A stretch of DNA of 64,000 nt from Loxodes magnus (Eukaryota; Ciliophora; Karyorelictea; Loxodida; Loxodidae): NCBI GenBank assembly GCA_946699065.1, contig CAMPDV010001091.1:1-64000 (forward strand), given 5' to 3'. The translations under genes and the position numbers were made by a program. Numbering within the stretch: position 1 is the stretch's first letter; the number at the start of each line of letters is the position of its first letter. Below are positions 24,540 to 37,114 of the stretch, piece after piece. The notes below the pieces were generated by a model that had not been told where the DNA came from, did no database searches, and saw only the letters and a program-made list of their open reading frames with translations.

Positions 24540-27500
24540 GTAGCAGTTAAAAATAAGAAGAAAAAGAAAAACAATTATTGAGGACTAATAGAGAATTAAG
24601 GGAGAAATTATTCCAAATAGAAACTAAGCCTTGGTCCAAAATTTAATAGAATCAAACTAATATGCCTCAAGTTCAAGATAGTATTATTAATATTAATTTT
24701 ATATTTGACAAAGAATTTAACTATTTAAAAAGAAAATGCCAATCAAACTGGAATACATTTCCTTCAAAAAAACGTAAAATTATACACAAAAATGAAAAAG
24801 AGAATGAAAGTTCAATAGATTTCGATAAGAACAGAAAGTTTTAGTATGAAATTTAAAGTTTAATTAAACTAGATTGAAATAATTAAGATTAATCTTGTGA
24901 TTATTAATTTAAAGAGAACATTTGTTATCAAAATTAAGATTAATCAGAAGTAGAAATTATTAAACTCAATTCCTAATCTGTTGTTAATGAAGCTTTTAAC
25001 TAGTTAATTTAAACTGAAACATGTTGTTATAAGAATGATCGCGGAACTATAACGGAAATTATTAACTAATAACTTGATCTTTCCTTTTAAGAGTTATAAA
25101 ATCTTAAATAAAATGAATTTAAAATGTAAGAAGTTTATAATAATCTTAACATTAGATATTCTTAATTGACACAAGATTATGAACGTGAAATTGAACGTAA
25201 ACTTGATGTATATGCAAGAATATCAGAACTTTAAAAACAAAAGAAAGAAGATATGTCTCAATAAATGCTAAAATACTAAAAACAAAATTAAGCTAGTTAG
25301 ACTATTTAATTAAGTGATACTTACGATCAAAATAATGATAAAAGCAGAATCTCTTAACAACTATAGAAAATAGATTCATTACTTTATCTTCTAGATTAAA
25401 TCGTGCGACATGTGATGGAAACTCAGTACATAAAATAGATAAATAGTTATTATAAGAATATGATTCATCGACTTTATTTATTATAATATGCTATAGAAAT
25501 ACAATACGATAAGCTCCTAATTTACTTCATATTTAAACTTAAAATGGTTAAAAAGTCCTCTGCATTTATGACCCAGGACTTAAAGGAGGATCAAATAGAG
25601 AGATTTTAAACTTAGCTCACTGCAATATGAATTAAATATCTACTAAATAATATAGTATTTAACAGTTTACTTTATAACATTAAATTGATATATTTTCCAT
25701 TAATGAAACATGATAACATTCAGACTTTATTCCAATATAGATTCGCGGATATAGAACCTATTATAAAAATTGTAATTAAAGTACAAGAGCTGGTGGAGTA
25801 TGTCTTCTTGTTAAAGATGATCTGGACTCAGGCTAATTTGAAATTGATTTTGGAGGACAAGATGATAGATTTCTTGTAATTAAAGCTAATAACATATATT
25901 TTGCGACATGCTATATGCCAACAAATGAAAAGCCAATATCTTTTAAAGATTAATCATATTAACATTTAGAAAATATCCTAAGAGTAATAGAAGATAAAGG
26001 AATAATACTAATGGGAGACTTTAACGCTCTGCTACATGGTTATAGTAGCAATGATGTACAGAATTAATAAGATAACGGTTTAAGATTACAAAATTTGATT
26101 GAAGAATAAGATTTATAGATAATTAACAATCCTATTTTCGATACTTTTAGAAGCATAAATAGCTTATTAAAATGCGTTAATATAGCAGGGAAGAGCAAAT
26201 CAAGAAGTAATATAGCTAGCATAAGCAAAAACAAAAAAATTTAATAGATATAAACGTAATTACTGATAATATAAGTAAAAATAGGCTAAGAAAAACAGAG
26301 GATTAATGAATTAGTCTCCTTAAAAAATGTTTAAATAAGTAAGGAAACTTTTAAACCCTAGGAAAAGAAACTATATGCATATGGATCAAGAAGGATTTGC
26401 TTAATTTATTAATAATTGGGAAAGTAATGTTTTTGACAAGCATAAGATTATTGATGAAGAAGAACTAAAAAGCAGCAATTAAAGGATTGATAATATTTTC
26501 AAAAGTTGTACCTTTGTAAAAGAATAATAGGCTTTTTATTTGTAAGGATTAGATCTTATTAGTTTTAAGAAATTCAGGAAACCATAAAAGGACTAGCGAA
26601 TAATAAATCATCAGGAGCAGATGGCATAAAAGCAGAACTTATTAATTATAAATCCCTCTTAATAAGGATTTCTAAAGAGTAGACAAACAATGCATCATGT
26701 CTGAAATTTATAATCAATTATTGATTTACACCAAAGATGGGGGAAATAAAAGCACTTACTTACAACTCTTATAGATGTAGAAAAGATGTTTGACACTATT
26801 AACAGAAGACTATTGTTTCATCATTTACGCAGAATAAAACTACCTCTTGCCCTAATAAACTGCTTCGAATCATTTTATCTTAATCTAGATATTAGATTCA
26901 TTTTAGATGGTACTCTTTCAAGAAATTTATAATATAGTAATGGAGTATTGTAAGGAAGTTCCCATGGTCAAGAAGACATTAATGTTAACATAAGTTTGAA
27001 TAATTAAGAAATTAAAAGATCTAAGAGGATAACTTATTTAGGATATACTTTCCATGAAAACGAATATTATAAAGTCCATTGCAAAGAAATAGTGTAAAAA
27101 TATAAGAAATGTGTTAATGGATCATTGATATAATTGTCCAAATATTAGAATATCACTCCTTACAACTTTAAGTAGATTTTTCAAGTCTTTTTACTCCCTA
27201 AAACAGAATATGGCTCAGAAGTTATTCCATGGACGATTTTAAAGTGCATTGGAAAAATAAAGAAAGACATACATACTAGTTAAAGAAAAGTAGCAAGATA
27301 TGCATTCTAAAGTCCAAATTCAACGTTTAATGAATCATGCTTTATTGATTTGAACTGACTACCTTTTGAGTACTACATAGCAATGAGATATTTAAAGTTT
27401 TACGTAAAATTATGATAAGAAACATAAACAAATCCTGACTCTGATATTACCTTTTTATTTAACAAAACAAAAATAGTTAATCTGAAATATTTTAAAAACT

Positions 27501-28245
27501 TGGAGAAATTAACTTAACTTTTTGAAATAGATGTATAGAATATTGAAAACAGCAAATTATTTTTGAGTAAAGCTTATAACAAAATCTAAGAGAAGTTCTT
27601 TTAAGATGCTACAGAAAAGATGACATCAATGTAAACTGCACACTTTTACTTTGAAGATATTAATAAAGAAACAAGATAGTTTCCATTTTATATATACGAA
27701 ACTAAATAAATTTATGATTATAGAAATAATTTCTATTTATAAATTTAGAACCTTTTGCTATAATTTCTAATACGACTTATAACAAAGACACTTCAAAATC
27801 AAATACTCTGAGATTTGCATATGTGGAGAATTAGATAGCTTTGTTCATATTGAATCATGTGAAGCTCTGCAAGATCTAATTTAGGAATTTAAAGACTTTA
27901 AAAATTAGACCTAATAAAAATGTTAGCATATAATTAAAGCTATCTTACTCTTAATTTCCCTACTTAAAAACAGCTAAGAGAAATAGATTTTAGAATTAAA
28001 AGCTTCCATTAACAATTATTGAAGAGAAGAATTGAAATCCTATAGTGGAATGAGGAAATACTACAGTGGCAGAACGATTTGGATAAAGTTGTAGCAGTAG
28101 AAGGAGAAGAACAAGAACAAGAAGAAAAAGAAAAATAAAAAGAACATGAGCAATGAATAAAATAGGAATGATGAATTAGATGTAAAATAAACAGTTTTAT
28201 TATCTATATGAAAATATAGTAAAGACATATTAAATGATATTATTA
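24540..28245 (+). mobile_element. LINE family 1, copy 3 (diverged, internally deleted)
   Basis: It parallels the intact LINE. A Gln-rich coiled coil shares the YA.ISE-Q motif, followed by a block FITLSSRLNRATCDGN and YDSSTLFIIICYR. The endonuclease shows INETW, GGVCLLV and MGDFNALLHG. The reverse transcriptase shows TLIDVEKMFDTI and GSSHG. Directly after GSSHG the sequence jumps to a motif corresponding to TYLG, so the segment with the catalytic Asp-Asp pair is deleted. The endonuclease's C-terminal end is also disrupted. It cannot be active. A (TAT)n run follows the 3' end at about 28,225. Confidence 0.82.
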
Positions 28246-28639
28246 TTATTATTATATATTAAAGTAAGAAAATTTCAAACTATAACATTATTTAAAATTA
28301 TATCCATTCAGATATATAACTCTATACTATAAAAATTTAAAACCATTTAATATATTTGATAAAAAATGCTTATTATGGATATATAAAAATAATTATCCAT
28401 TTAATAATATTAAGCACTCTAGAAAAATTAAGAATTTTGGTATTAGTTTAAATAATTTCTAACTAAACAAGTAATGACTATTTAGTTTTTAATAAATTCC
28501 TTATTTTAATTATATGAGAAATATAAAAATTTGAATATTTAATTTCAGTTAAATTTTATTTAATAATTTCCTTTAATTATCTCATTTTTAGCTCATTTTA
28601 TCTATTTAATTATTTAACCAAAATTTTATATGTTCTTAC

Positions 28640-30400
28640 CATATTTCATTTAGGAAATAAAAAAAGTTTTTCAACTTCCATCTCAATAATCTTGATTCAA
28701 TTTTCTTTAATCATTTTCTTCTTCGCTTGCTCACTAGCCAAATTGTTAAAATAACTCTTCACTTGTTTTTCATTTTGCTATAAAATTTAAATTCTTCTGT
28801 GAAGTAATTTTGAATGAAAGTATTTAATTCATAAGTCAATTTATTAAAGTTATCTTCGAGTAGTGAAGTTAATATTAATGTAATTTTGGTTGTAAGTTAT
28901 AAGTTTATTTAAATCGTAATTCCTGAAATATTTTTATTATTTTATTAAATCATGCAAAGTTTCACACTAAGAAATACGTTAATAGGTTTCTTATTCTCCA
29001 CAAATGCAAATTTTAGAGTGTTTTATTTAATAATGTCATTATTTCAAATCATACTAAAAATTGTAACTAAATGTCTTAATTTGCAAATTGATACTATTTC
29101 TCTAATCATAGTTTTGTTTAATATTGTGTAAGTATAATTTGGAATTTCTGCTAATCAATGTTATTATCTTAATCTTCGAAATAAATGTGTATTGTAGGCA
29201 TCACATTCATTCTTCCTATTGTATCTTAATAAAACTTTTATCCTATTTTATTTCAAATTTTGTTTAAAAATTATTTGCTGCTACTAGCATTTTAAAGGTC
29301 TATTTTAAAATTTAAGTTATTTGTTTTAAATTCTGAAATATTTAAGGTTACTGTTCTTTGTTTTTATTAAATAGAAGTGCTTCATTAGAGTAGGGATATG
29401 TTTAAGATTCAATGTAAAGTTTTATATAGAATTTGAAATACTCATTGCAATGTAATATTCAAAAGTAATCAATTCAAGTCAATAAAGCAAGATTCATTAA
29501 AAGTAGAATTAGTACTTTGTAAAGCACATTTTGCTGCTAATCTTTAGCTAGTTATTATATGATGCTTTATTTTTTATACCCAGAAGAATAGTCCATAGAA
29601 TACTTCTGACCCATATTCTGCCTTCAATAGTATAAATGTTCGAAAAATCTATTTAAAGTTCTAAGGAGTAATAGTTGATATTTAGATAATTTTAAATAGA
29701 TCCACTTAGACATTTTTATACTTCATTAAACTTCTTAACAAAGAGTTTTATATTTTTAATTTTAATTATTAGCATATACTAGACAGATTACTTTTTTATA
29801 TTTAAATTAGCTAATTATTTAATTTTATATTAAAGTCTATATTTTAGTGCTTTTAGTGCTTACTTCTAAAGCAGGTATATTGAGATCAAGCTTTTATAGT
29901 CAATTTAGCTCAGCCAAATACTTCATATGTGGACTAAATTAATAAATTAATATTATCTTCGTTAGATAGCAATAGCAAGTCATCTGTCAAGTTTTGAAAG
30001 AAATAAACGTCCACAACTTTAAAGCTAAGCAGCTTTTAAAAATTTTTAAATTATCTGGTTACAATGTCATAGAAGATAATGGCAAGAAATGGATCACATG
30101 AACTTCCTTGTAATACTCCATTGCTATAATTCAAATTTTTTGATAATGTTCCATATTAAAGAAATATAACGTTTAGGTGAGAATAAAATGATTCGAAACA
30201 ATTTATTAAAGTAAGAGGGAACTTAATTCTACGTAAATATCCAAATAGTGAATCTCTATTAATGGTAAAAAACCCTTTTCTACATCTATAAGAGTAGCAG
30301 GAAGATATTTTCCTCTTTCTCATCTGCTGTGTAAGTCAATAATTGATTATAAAGTTCAAACTTTATGATATGTTTGTCTCTTCTTTAAAAATTCTTGCTA
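28640..30400 (-). mobile_element. LINE family 1, copy 4 (3' part, decayed)
   Basis: On the minus strand it encodes TLIDVEKGFFTI (reverse transcriptase motif A), SNGVLQGSS (motif B), a TDDLLLLSN in place of the usual Ala-Asp-Asp box, LLKAEYGSE, and a remnant of the C-terminal Cys/His motif near 28,995. Several frame changes separate these blocks. Its 5' limit is near 30,400, so it lacks the endonuclease. It stands head-to-head with copy 5. Both contain the same downstream part, so they are two insertions rather than one inverted copy. Confidence 0.75.
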
Positions 30401-30439
30401 TGAAGGGTGTATGATCTTACACTCATAAATGTATCATAA

Positions 30440-31660
30440 ATTATTTAAGTTATTATTTAATATTTATTTTGAGGATGATATTTATAAGAGCAAATAAGTC
30501 GCCTATTTAGGAATTATTCTACATCAAAAGAAGAATTTGAATCTCCATTATTGAAAAGTCACGTTCAAATATATAGCTACAATGAAAAAGCTTTTTTTAA
30601 CTAGTTAGATGTAAGAATGTAGCTCCTTGGCATTTGAAAGCTCTATGCAAATTTTTTACATTATCTAAAGCAGAATATAGAGGTAACATAGTACCATGAA
30701 GTATTCAGAAATAGAAGCTAGAGTTTTGAACAGAATTGAATCAAGCATAGAATGATTTCAAGAAAAGTATTTTAAACATCAATTTCAACTTTAAACAAGT
30801 CATGCTATATAGATTTAAACTGGTTGCCTTTTAAGCACATAATAGCTCTGAAATTCTTCAGATTCTACTATAAAATGAAATAAGAAAGTATTGATTTTCC
30901 AAGATCAACAAATGGATATTTTTTCATTAATAACTAGAAAAAAGAATTTCAATAATATGATAGTTTAATAATTATCAGACCTTTATAGTATCAGTCTTTA
31001 GAATTCTAAGATTAGTCCAAATTTAAAAACCTTCACTAAATATATAAGGGACAAAATACAAAATTATTTCTATAATACAGCTACCCAAAATTTAAGAGAA
31101 TGAAATTGCTAGAATATATTGAGTCAGTTTAGTAATCTTAGCTAATTTCCAGTAATTACTTACACTAAGTTGAACAAAGAATTTAGAAAAGAAATTATCA
31201 GTATATATAAACTTAGAACTCAATCCTATAATTTTCTAAAATATCTTTAAGATCGTCATTATTCTATTGATAATTCCTATTATATGTGTGGAGAGTATGA
31301 TACATTCGAGCACATATTTAAATGTAAATACTATTCTAATATAAGAGATTTACTATCGTAAAAGATTAGCAATTATGACTTAAGACATCTTATATTATAT
31401 GATTAAGGACTTATAAATTCCTTTCCGAAGTCTTATTTGGAATATTTAGATTTATAAATAAAAAATTTTCACAAGAAGGTTATGTCAAAAAGTTGAGAAA
31501 TATTAGAAATAAAAGAAGAGACTATAACAAGAGTAATTAAAAATTGATGAGATCAAGATTATATTTAAAAAGTATTACAAATATTTATTAATATCTATAT
31601 CTGAAAGAAGCAATTCTTACAAATATAGATGTCTAAAAACTCTTTTTGTTTAAAATTTTA
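30440..31660 (+). mobile_element. LINE family 1, copy 5 (3' fragment)
   Basis: It begins just after the catalytic box (AYLGIILHQKKN) and runs to the C-terminal motif MCGEYDTFEHIFKCKYY near 31,280, in several frames because of small indels. It ends in a hairpin, ATCTATAT (31,593-31,600) pairing with ATATAGAT (31,623-31,630). gtctaaaaactctttttgtt follows. The same tail plan is seen in the copies at 36.4, 40.0 and 47.5 kb. Confidence 0.78.
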
Positions 31661-31664
31661 ATTT

Positions 31665-32890
31665 TAGTTCAGATTTGAAGGCATATCTTTAGAGATCTGA
31701 ATGTCTTCAATAATAATATTATTTTTGCAATATTTTTTAGGGATGATCATTTTGTATTTTTGACTGTAGCATTTTAGGAGATTAACTAGTTAACTACCTA
31801 TGGGTTGGTTTTTTTCAATAAACACTACAATTAATGTCCACTTTAAAGATAATTTCGAAGTAACTTCGATGGAATGCTAAAGAAAGTGCTTTCCTGTTTT
31901 TAACTACAGATTTTTAGTAATTATCTTAACAAATTCCTTATCAAGTTTACCTATTGGAAACGTAGCAACTCCAAAACTTTTTTTTAGAAAATTTTATGCT
32001 TCTAATCGTGCTTTATCTAAGAGTTTTACAACTTCTTTATAGTCAATTAAAGAAGAGTCACTAATTATAAATAGTGACATCCGATATTTTCCATTTTTTT
32101 GCTTATATTTATTTAAATAAAAATAATCCTGAGATTCATAGAAGTTGCTGATATTTTTAATATATCAATTAGTAGCAAATCATTTATTTAAATATTTAAG
32201 TTAGAATTCTACTTTTGATGACTAATTTAAAAACTAAAACTTTATATTTGCAAGCGTTTAAATTTATTTTTTATCTAATCATTAGATAATTCTTAGGACT
32301 TCAATGTGGTATCTTGCTTCAGTGGGATTCAATACCATTCATTTTTTGGCTTTTTTTTTATTGCATAAATGCGAAGTGCATCAAGACTTCTCTCTTTTTA
32401 TAAATAATTTTCAGTTTATGAATTTTTAAACGCAGTATAGAAAATTTATTGATTATCATATCTTAAAACTTTCTAATTCTTATTTTCTTTAGGATCTTAT
32501 ATATTATTTTCAAATGTATCCATAAGCCAAGAATTACTTTACTTCTCTTTAATTGAGAAATTTTAGTCATCTGAGTATCCGATTTCATATCTATGGGATT
32601 GTTCGTTTTTATCAATCTTTCAATCTACTCGGCTAATCGATTGAATTTTTATTCCATCTTTTTAATTCTGAAGCAAGCTGTTTTTGGATTTTCGTTCTTA
32701 TATATTAAGGTTGAAATAATGAACTAGATTTTTCCTTTAAATCCATTAATTTGATTTTAAACCTTATAATTTTCATTTAAAATATTTTGAAGTTCTCAGA
32801 TGATAACTTACTTATTGCAGTGTGAATGAGAATCAACCTTTTTCTATAAATCTTTTGCAAGGAATTTTCCATTTTTCGTATATATAATAA
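31665..32890 (-). pseudogene. decayed ORF of unknown family, ORF1-like
   Basis: On the minus strand protein-like sequence is spread over at least three frames. First comes a coiled coil (KMEQKFNRLAEQIERL), then a charged block (RYEIGYSDDQNFSIKEK, YDNQQIFYTAFKNSQTENYL), then LFIISDSSLIDYKEVVKLL and KSFGVATFPIGKLDKEFV. I do not recognise the globular part. It finishes near a hairpin pairing TTCAGAT with ATCTGAA (31,668-31,701), like the LINE tails. That suggests an old one-ORF retroposon, although a decayed host gene is possible. No intact frame remains. Confidence 0.45.
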
Positions 32891-35300
32891 AAAAGATTCA
32901 AAAAGATAATTTACTTAGATTTCAAGAATTTTTGATATAGAATGATATAGAAATATTAAACGATAAGAGCGCTAATACATGTATACACAAAGGTACTGGA
33001 TTTAGTTACTGCAATGATTATATTGTTATAAATAATCATTTAAACAGTAATTAATTTGCTAATTTTCAGGCACATATGATAGTTTATTTACTGATCATAT
33101 TCCTTTCAAAATTGAATTCATTTCTAATATACCCATTCATATGGAAAAGTAAATATAATAAAAATACAAAATAAGTAGACTTTAAGATCCAATTGATAGG
33201 AAGAAATATCAAGATTCTTTCCTTTGATCTTATATTGAATTCTTTCAAATTGATAGTAATAATTTAGAAGGATAATATTTATGCATAAAAAACAATATAG
33301 AAGATAATGCAGACCTAATTTTAGCATCATTTATTCCGGGTACAAAATATAATATACTTACTAGAGATTTAACAAGCAAATATATTTAGGAAAAAAGAGC
33401 AAATTCGTTGTATTAAAAGCTCATGTATAATTTGGAAGAGTCAATTAATAAGTTATCAATTTTCATTAAACAGCTATATGACTTTGAAAAAACTTCAAAC
33501 ATCACTTATGAAGATTTAGAAAAAACAAGGTCAAAAAAAATTTCGACTTCTTAATGAAAATGCAAAAGATAAATTTTCTTAAGCTAAGAAAATTCTTAAT
33601 CCTAGAATAAAAAACTAAATGAATTTTAACTAATAAAAATAAGATTAATTCGTTAACTAATGGGAGAACTTTGTATTTAATAAATATGAAAAACTCGTTT
33701 AATAGGAAATTGATATAAGTAACAAAATAATTGATTAAATTTACGAAATATTGAAAATATATAAAAGAAATAACCTTCACATTACTAAGGATTTAATCTC
33801 TTTATTATTGAGGAAATTAAAGAAATTATAAAAGAAATTCCAAATGGAAAAGTGGCAGGTCCAGATTGAATTAAAGGAGAACTGTTGAAATATGGAGGCG
33901 ATTATTTAACTTTAATACTTCATTCCTTCTTGAATAATATGCTTAGACTTGGAAAAATTCCTGACGGGCTCAATGATCAATAATCATCCCGATTTAAAAA
34001 AATGGAAACAAAGATGATTGAAAGAATTGACGACCAATCTCTCTTAATAACACTATACAGAAATTATATGATAGTATATTCTCAAAAAGATTATATTAGC
34101 TAATATATTAAAGGAGCTTAATCCATAGGAGTTAAATGGGATTTTTAAAATAGAAATAGACTACTCATTATGTTTGAGTAATATAATAAATAACAGATTT
34201 ATTTCGAAAGTAAGCCAAAGGAAAAACAAAACTAATAGCAACTTTGATGATGTGGAAAAAATGTTCGACTTAATAGAAAGAAGATTGCTTTTTCATCAAC
34301 TGAAACGAGTCAAGTTACCATTAGGATTGATATTAGCATTTGAATCTTTCTACAAAAATCTAAGTTCTTAATTCCTTATAGATGGAAACTTTTCTAAAAA
34401 CTTAAATATAGCAATGAAGTAATGTAAGGAAGTTCGCATGGACCAGTGTTAGTGCTATTGTATTATGATATTGTTATTAGATATATAGAAAGTAAAGAAA
34501 AAAGATTGAATTCCAACGTAACAGCTTCAATAATAGTTTTGTTTGTAGAGGATGGGCAGATGACTTAATACTCCTTTCAAAATCTAAAAAGAACATGTAG
34601 ATATTAATAGATGAAGCAAATAGAGCTTTTAATTGAACTTAGCTTAAAATAAATGCCCCCAAATGCGAATCAATTCAGTTTTTAAAAAAACATAGAAGAA
34701 AAGAGGAAAATTTAAACTTGAAGATTGGAAATCAGGTTATCGCTCAAAAGTAGCAAGTTTCATATTTAGGAGTAACTCTGCATTAAAAAAAGGACTTAAT
34801 TAATCACTGCAAATAGGTCTCAATTAAATATCTGTCTGCTATGAAGAAGGCAGTATTTACTTTATCAAGATATAAAAATGTGACACCTTGATACTTTAAG
34901 ACTTTGTGTAGAATTTTCACGCTTCCTAAAGCAGAATATGGAGGAGAATTAGTACCTTGGACTATCTAAAATGGAATTACTGCAACATTAAATAAAATTG
35001 ATAAAAGCATGAGACTGATAGCAAGAAAAGCCTTATAAGCACCTGAAAATACTTTTAATGATTCTTGTTATATAGATCTTAACTGAATGCCATTTAAACA
35101 TATTATGGCTCTGAGATTTTTTTAATTTTTACAAAATACGATAAGAAAGTATTAATAATCCTTTATCAACAATAGGATCTCTTTTTAAGAATAACTGATA
35201 AGAAGTTTATTAATATAGAGACTAAGTAGCACTATCTGAATATTATGAAATAGATATTAATAATTAGGAATATAATAGTAGTATTAAATATGTATATAAA

Positions 35301-35728
35301 ATGGATGTCGGCCACGTCAGCCAAACTAGTAGGTAATCTGGTGCAGTATATACTTCATTGCGAGTAATCTCGCACTAGATGCCACCACGGGGAAGGTGGA
35401 TAAGCTCCGTTGAAATATACCTAACTTACCCCGAGGGTTCTCTCTAGCAGTATGATAGTTTGACTGACGGGCCTTCTAATTACCGACTTAATAACTAATT
35501 CTTATTTGGACCTAATTCAAGAAGACTGAAGCATTTGATTCAAGATTTAAGAATAAATTTTGATAAGAAGATTCCCCATTTGGAGAAGCTGACATGACTC
35601 ATCGGACTTCTAGAATTTGAACAAGAAACATGAGAACATTTTATTAATATTAAATATTAATATTGAAAGAACTGCGCTCCAAGGAGGTGCTACGCGCTCA
35701 ATAATCATTTTTATTTATTTTATTTAAC
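35301..35728 (+). mobile_element. SINE C, nested in LINE copy 6
   Basis: This is the best-paired SINE copy. It shows GCGAG-TAAT-CTCGC, then CCACC...GGTGG, and a possible long-range pairing of ggggaag with cttacccc. The tail reads gaaagaactgcgctccaagg then aggtgctacgcgctcaataa. The LINE sequence on both sides carries aaatatg, a likely target-site duplication. The insertion postdates that LINE copy. Confidence 0.87.
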
Positions 35729-36434
35729 ACTTTTACGAAATATGCTAAAAGTAAGATTCAACATTAATTTTATAAAGCAACCATTTAAAGACTAAAAAGG
35801 ATGCCCACTGCAAAGTTATTTATAGAATAATTCTAATAATAATAATTCCCGTAAATTACCTTTCCGAAATTAAATAAATAATATCGAAGAGAAATATTTA
35901 GTATATACAAACTCAGAACATAAATCTACAACTTTCGAAAAGAACTTCAAGACAGACATTATTCTATCGAGAATCCCTACTGCGTATGTGGAGAATTTGA
36001 TAAGTCTAAGCATACTCTGGATTGCGATTGCTATATAGACATGAAGGAATGGATAATAGCAAAGATTGGATAATGCGATATTAGAAGGCTAATAACATAT
36101 GACCAAAACTATATCAATTAATTTCCAAAAAACAGATTAGAATACATTGATCTACAAATAAAAATTTTTCATAGGATGTTAATTAAAAGGATATTAGAAT
36201 TATTTGGACTGGAAAAAGATGATTGATTAGAAAATTCGGCAACTAAGGGAGAACAAGTTAAAGATCAAGAAAAAGAAAAAGACGAAAAGAATAAGGAAGA
36301 TAAACAGGACGAAGAAGAACATGAAGAGTAAAAAGAATAATAGAAGGGATGGACTGATGAAGAAGATGATCAAGCTGAAGAAGAAGATGAAAATGAAAGT
36401 GTGAAAAAAGGAAAAACTTTTAAATAACATTATA

Positions 36435-36476
36435 ACATCTTGAATTGAAGAAAGCAATTCAACAATGAAAAGATGT
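36435..36476 (+). repeat. 3'-terminal hairpin of LINE copy 6
   Basis: The outer stem pairs ACATCTT with AAGATGT and the inner stem pairs GAATTG with CAATTC. The next bases are cacaagactattttagtt. The corresponding hairpin of the intact LINE has a different stem sequence but is followed by the same CACAA and TTTTAGTT. Confidence 0.8.
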
Positions 36477-36823
36477 CACAAGACTATTTTAGTTAAATTT
36501 AAATTTAAAGAGAATTTACTTCATTAATACAAGTTATTTAGTTTAAAGTTATTCTGTTTTGCTTTTATTAATGAAAAAGTAAAATGATTTATAGTTTCTA
36601 TTCATCTAATTTATTTTTAAACTGGTACTTTAAGATCGAAATATCTTAATACTTTAAAAAATAAAATAAATTTAAAAATATTATATAATATCACCCTAAT
36701 TTATTCGATTCTTTTTATAATTTATAATTATATTTCATATTTTCCAAAAATATATAAACTAATTAGATTTTTTTTACTTTATTTTTTTTTTTTTAATTAA
36801 TTAATTAATTTCAACTAAAGTAA

Positions 36824-37110
36824 TTTTTGGATCGGAAACTCCTTTCCGATTGCACAACCCGACGCTCTCTTTTAAGGAATAACGGGGATATCCTTTTGTG
36901 TTCCAGGCACAGCTGCTAGGAAGCTCCATCGCTTTGAGCAGCCAGTTTTCAAGACCCTACCAATAGAGGATAATCTCAAAGATAACGTTCCTTCAGAAAA
37001 TGACTCTGACCAGGGACTTTCTCAGCGACAGGAAAGGAACTTGTTCCTAGCCATAAAACCAGAAAGTGTTGTCACGAAGGTCATTCTCAGCTCTCACCAT
37101 CTTTTCAATT
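36824..37110 (+). ncRNA. GC-rich island, possible structured RNA of unknown family
   Basis: A stretch of about 285 bases with far more G+C than its flanks and no protein-like frame. It opens with aatttttgg and then a perfect stem-loop ATCGGAAA-ctcc-TTTCCGAT. Further on, GCTGCT pairs with AGCAGC around a loop containing ggaagctcc, and AGGAAC pairs with GTTCCT. It ends at cttttc, as a polymerase III transcript would. The ggaagctcc motif recalls one of the conserved regions of eukaryotic RNase P RNA, but the match is too short to name it. It could also be a SINE with a tail I do not recognise. The strand is inferred from the terminal T run. Confidence 0.4.
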
Positions 37111-37114
37111 ATAT

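Larger units (their letters stand above)
32890..36480 (+). mobile_element. LINE family 1, copy 6 (5'-truncated, hosts SINE C)
   Basis: It starts inside the endonuclease, with the C-terminal motif FTDHIPFKIEF. It continues with KYKISRLQDPIDR, NGKVAGPDWIKGELLKYGG, SNEVMQGSSHGPVL and the C-terminal PYCVCGEFDKSKHTLDC, and ends in an acidic Glu/Lys-rich tail. Several frame changes occur in the reverse transcriptase, so it is inactive. SINE C is inserted at 35,301 and the LINE resumes near 35,735. A 3' hairpin closes it at 36,435-36,476. Divergence from the intact copy is moderate, so it is older than copies 1 and 2. Confidence 0.82.

Noticed and set aside
28640-31660. Head-to-head LINE pair as one 5'-inverted (twin-primed) insertion
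   Set aside because: Both halves contain the same downstream coding part, so two independent copies fit better.
36227-36457. Hydrophobic minus-strand ORF at 36.2 kb (and a similar one at 47,164-47,364)
   Set aside because: Antisense of the acidic Glu/Lys tails of LINE copies 6 and 2.
36824-36852. Sm-site-like aatttttgg followed by a stem-loop, as the 3' end of a spliceosomal RNA
   Set aside because: The upstream 100 bases are plain A+T repeats, not an snRNA body, and G+C-rich sequence continues for 250 bases downstream.
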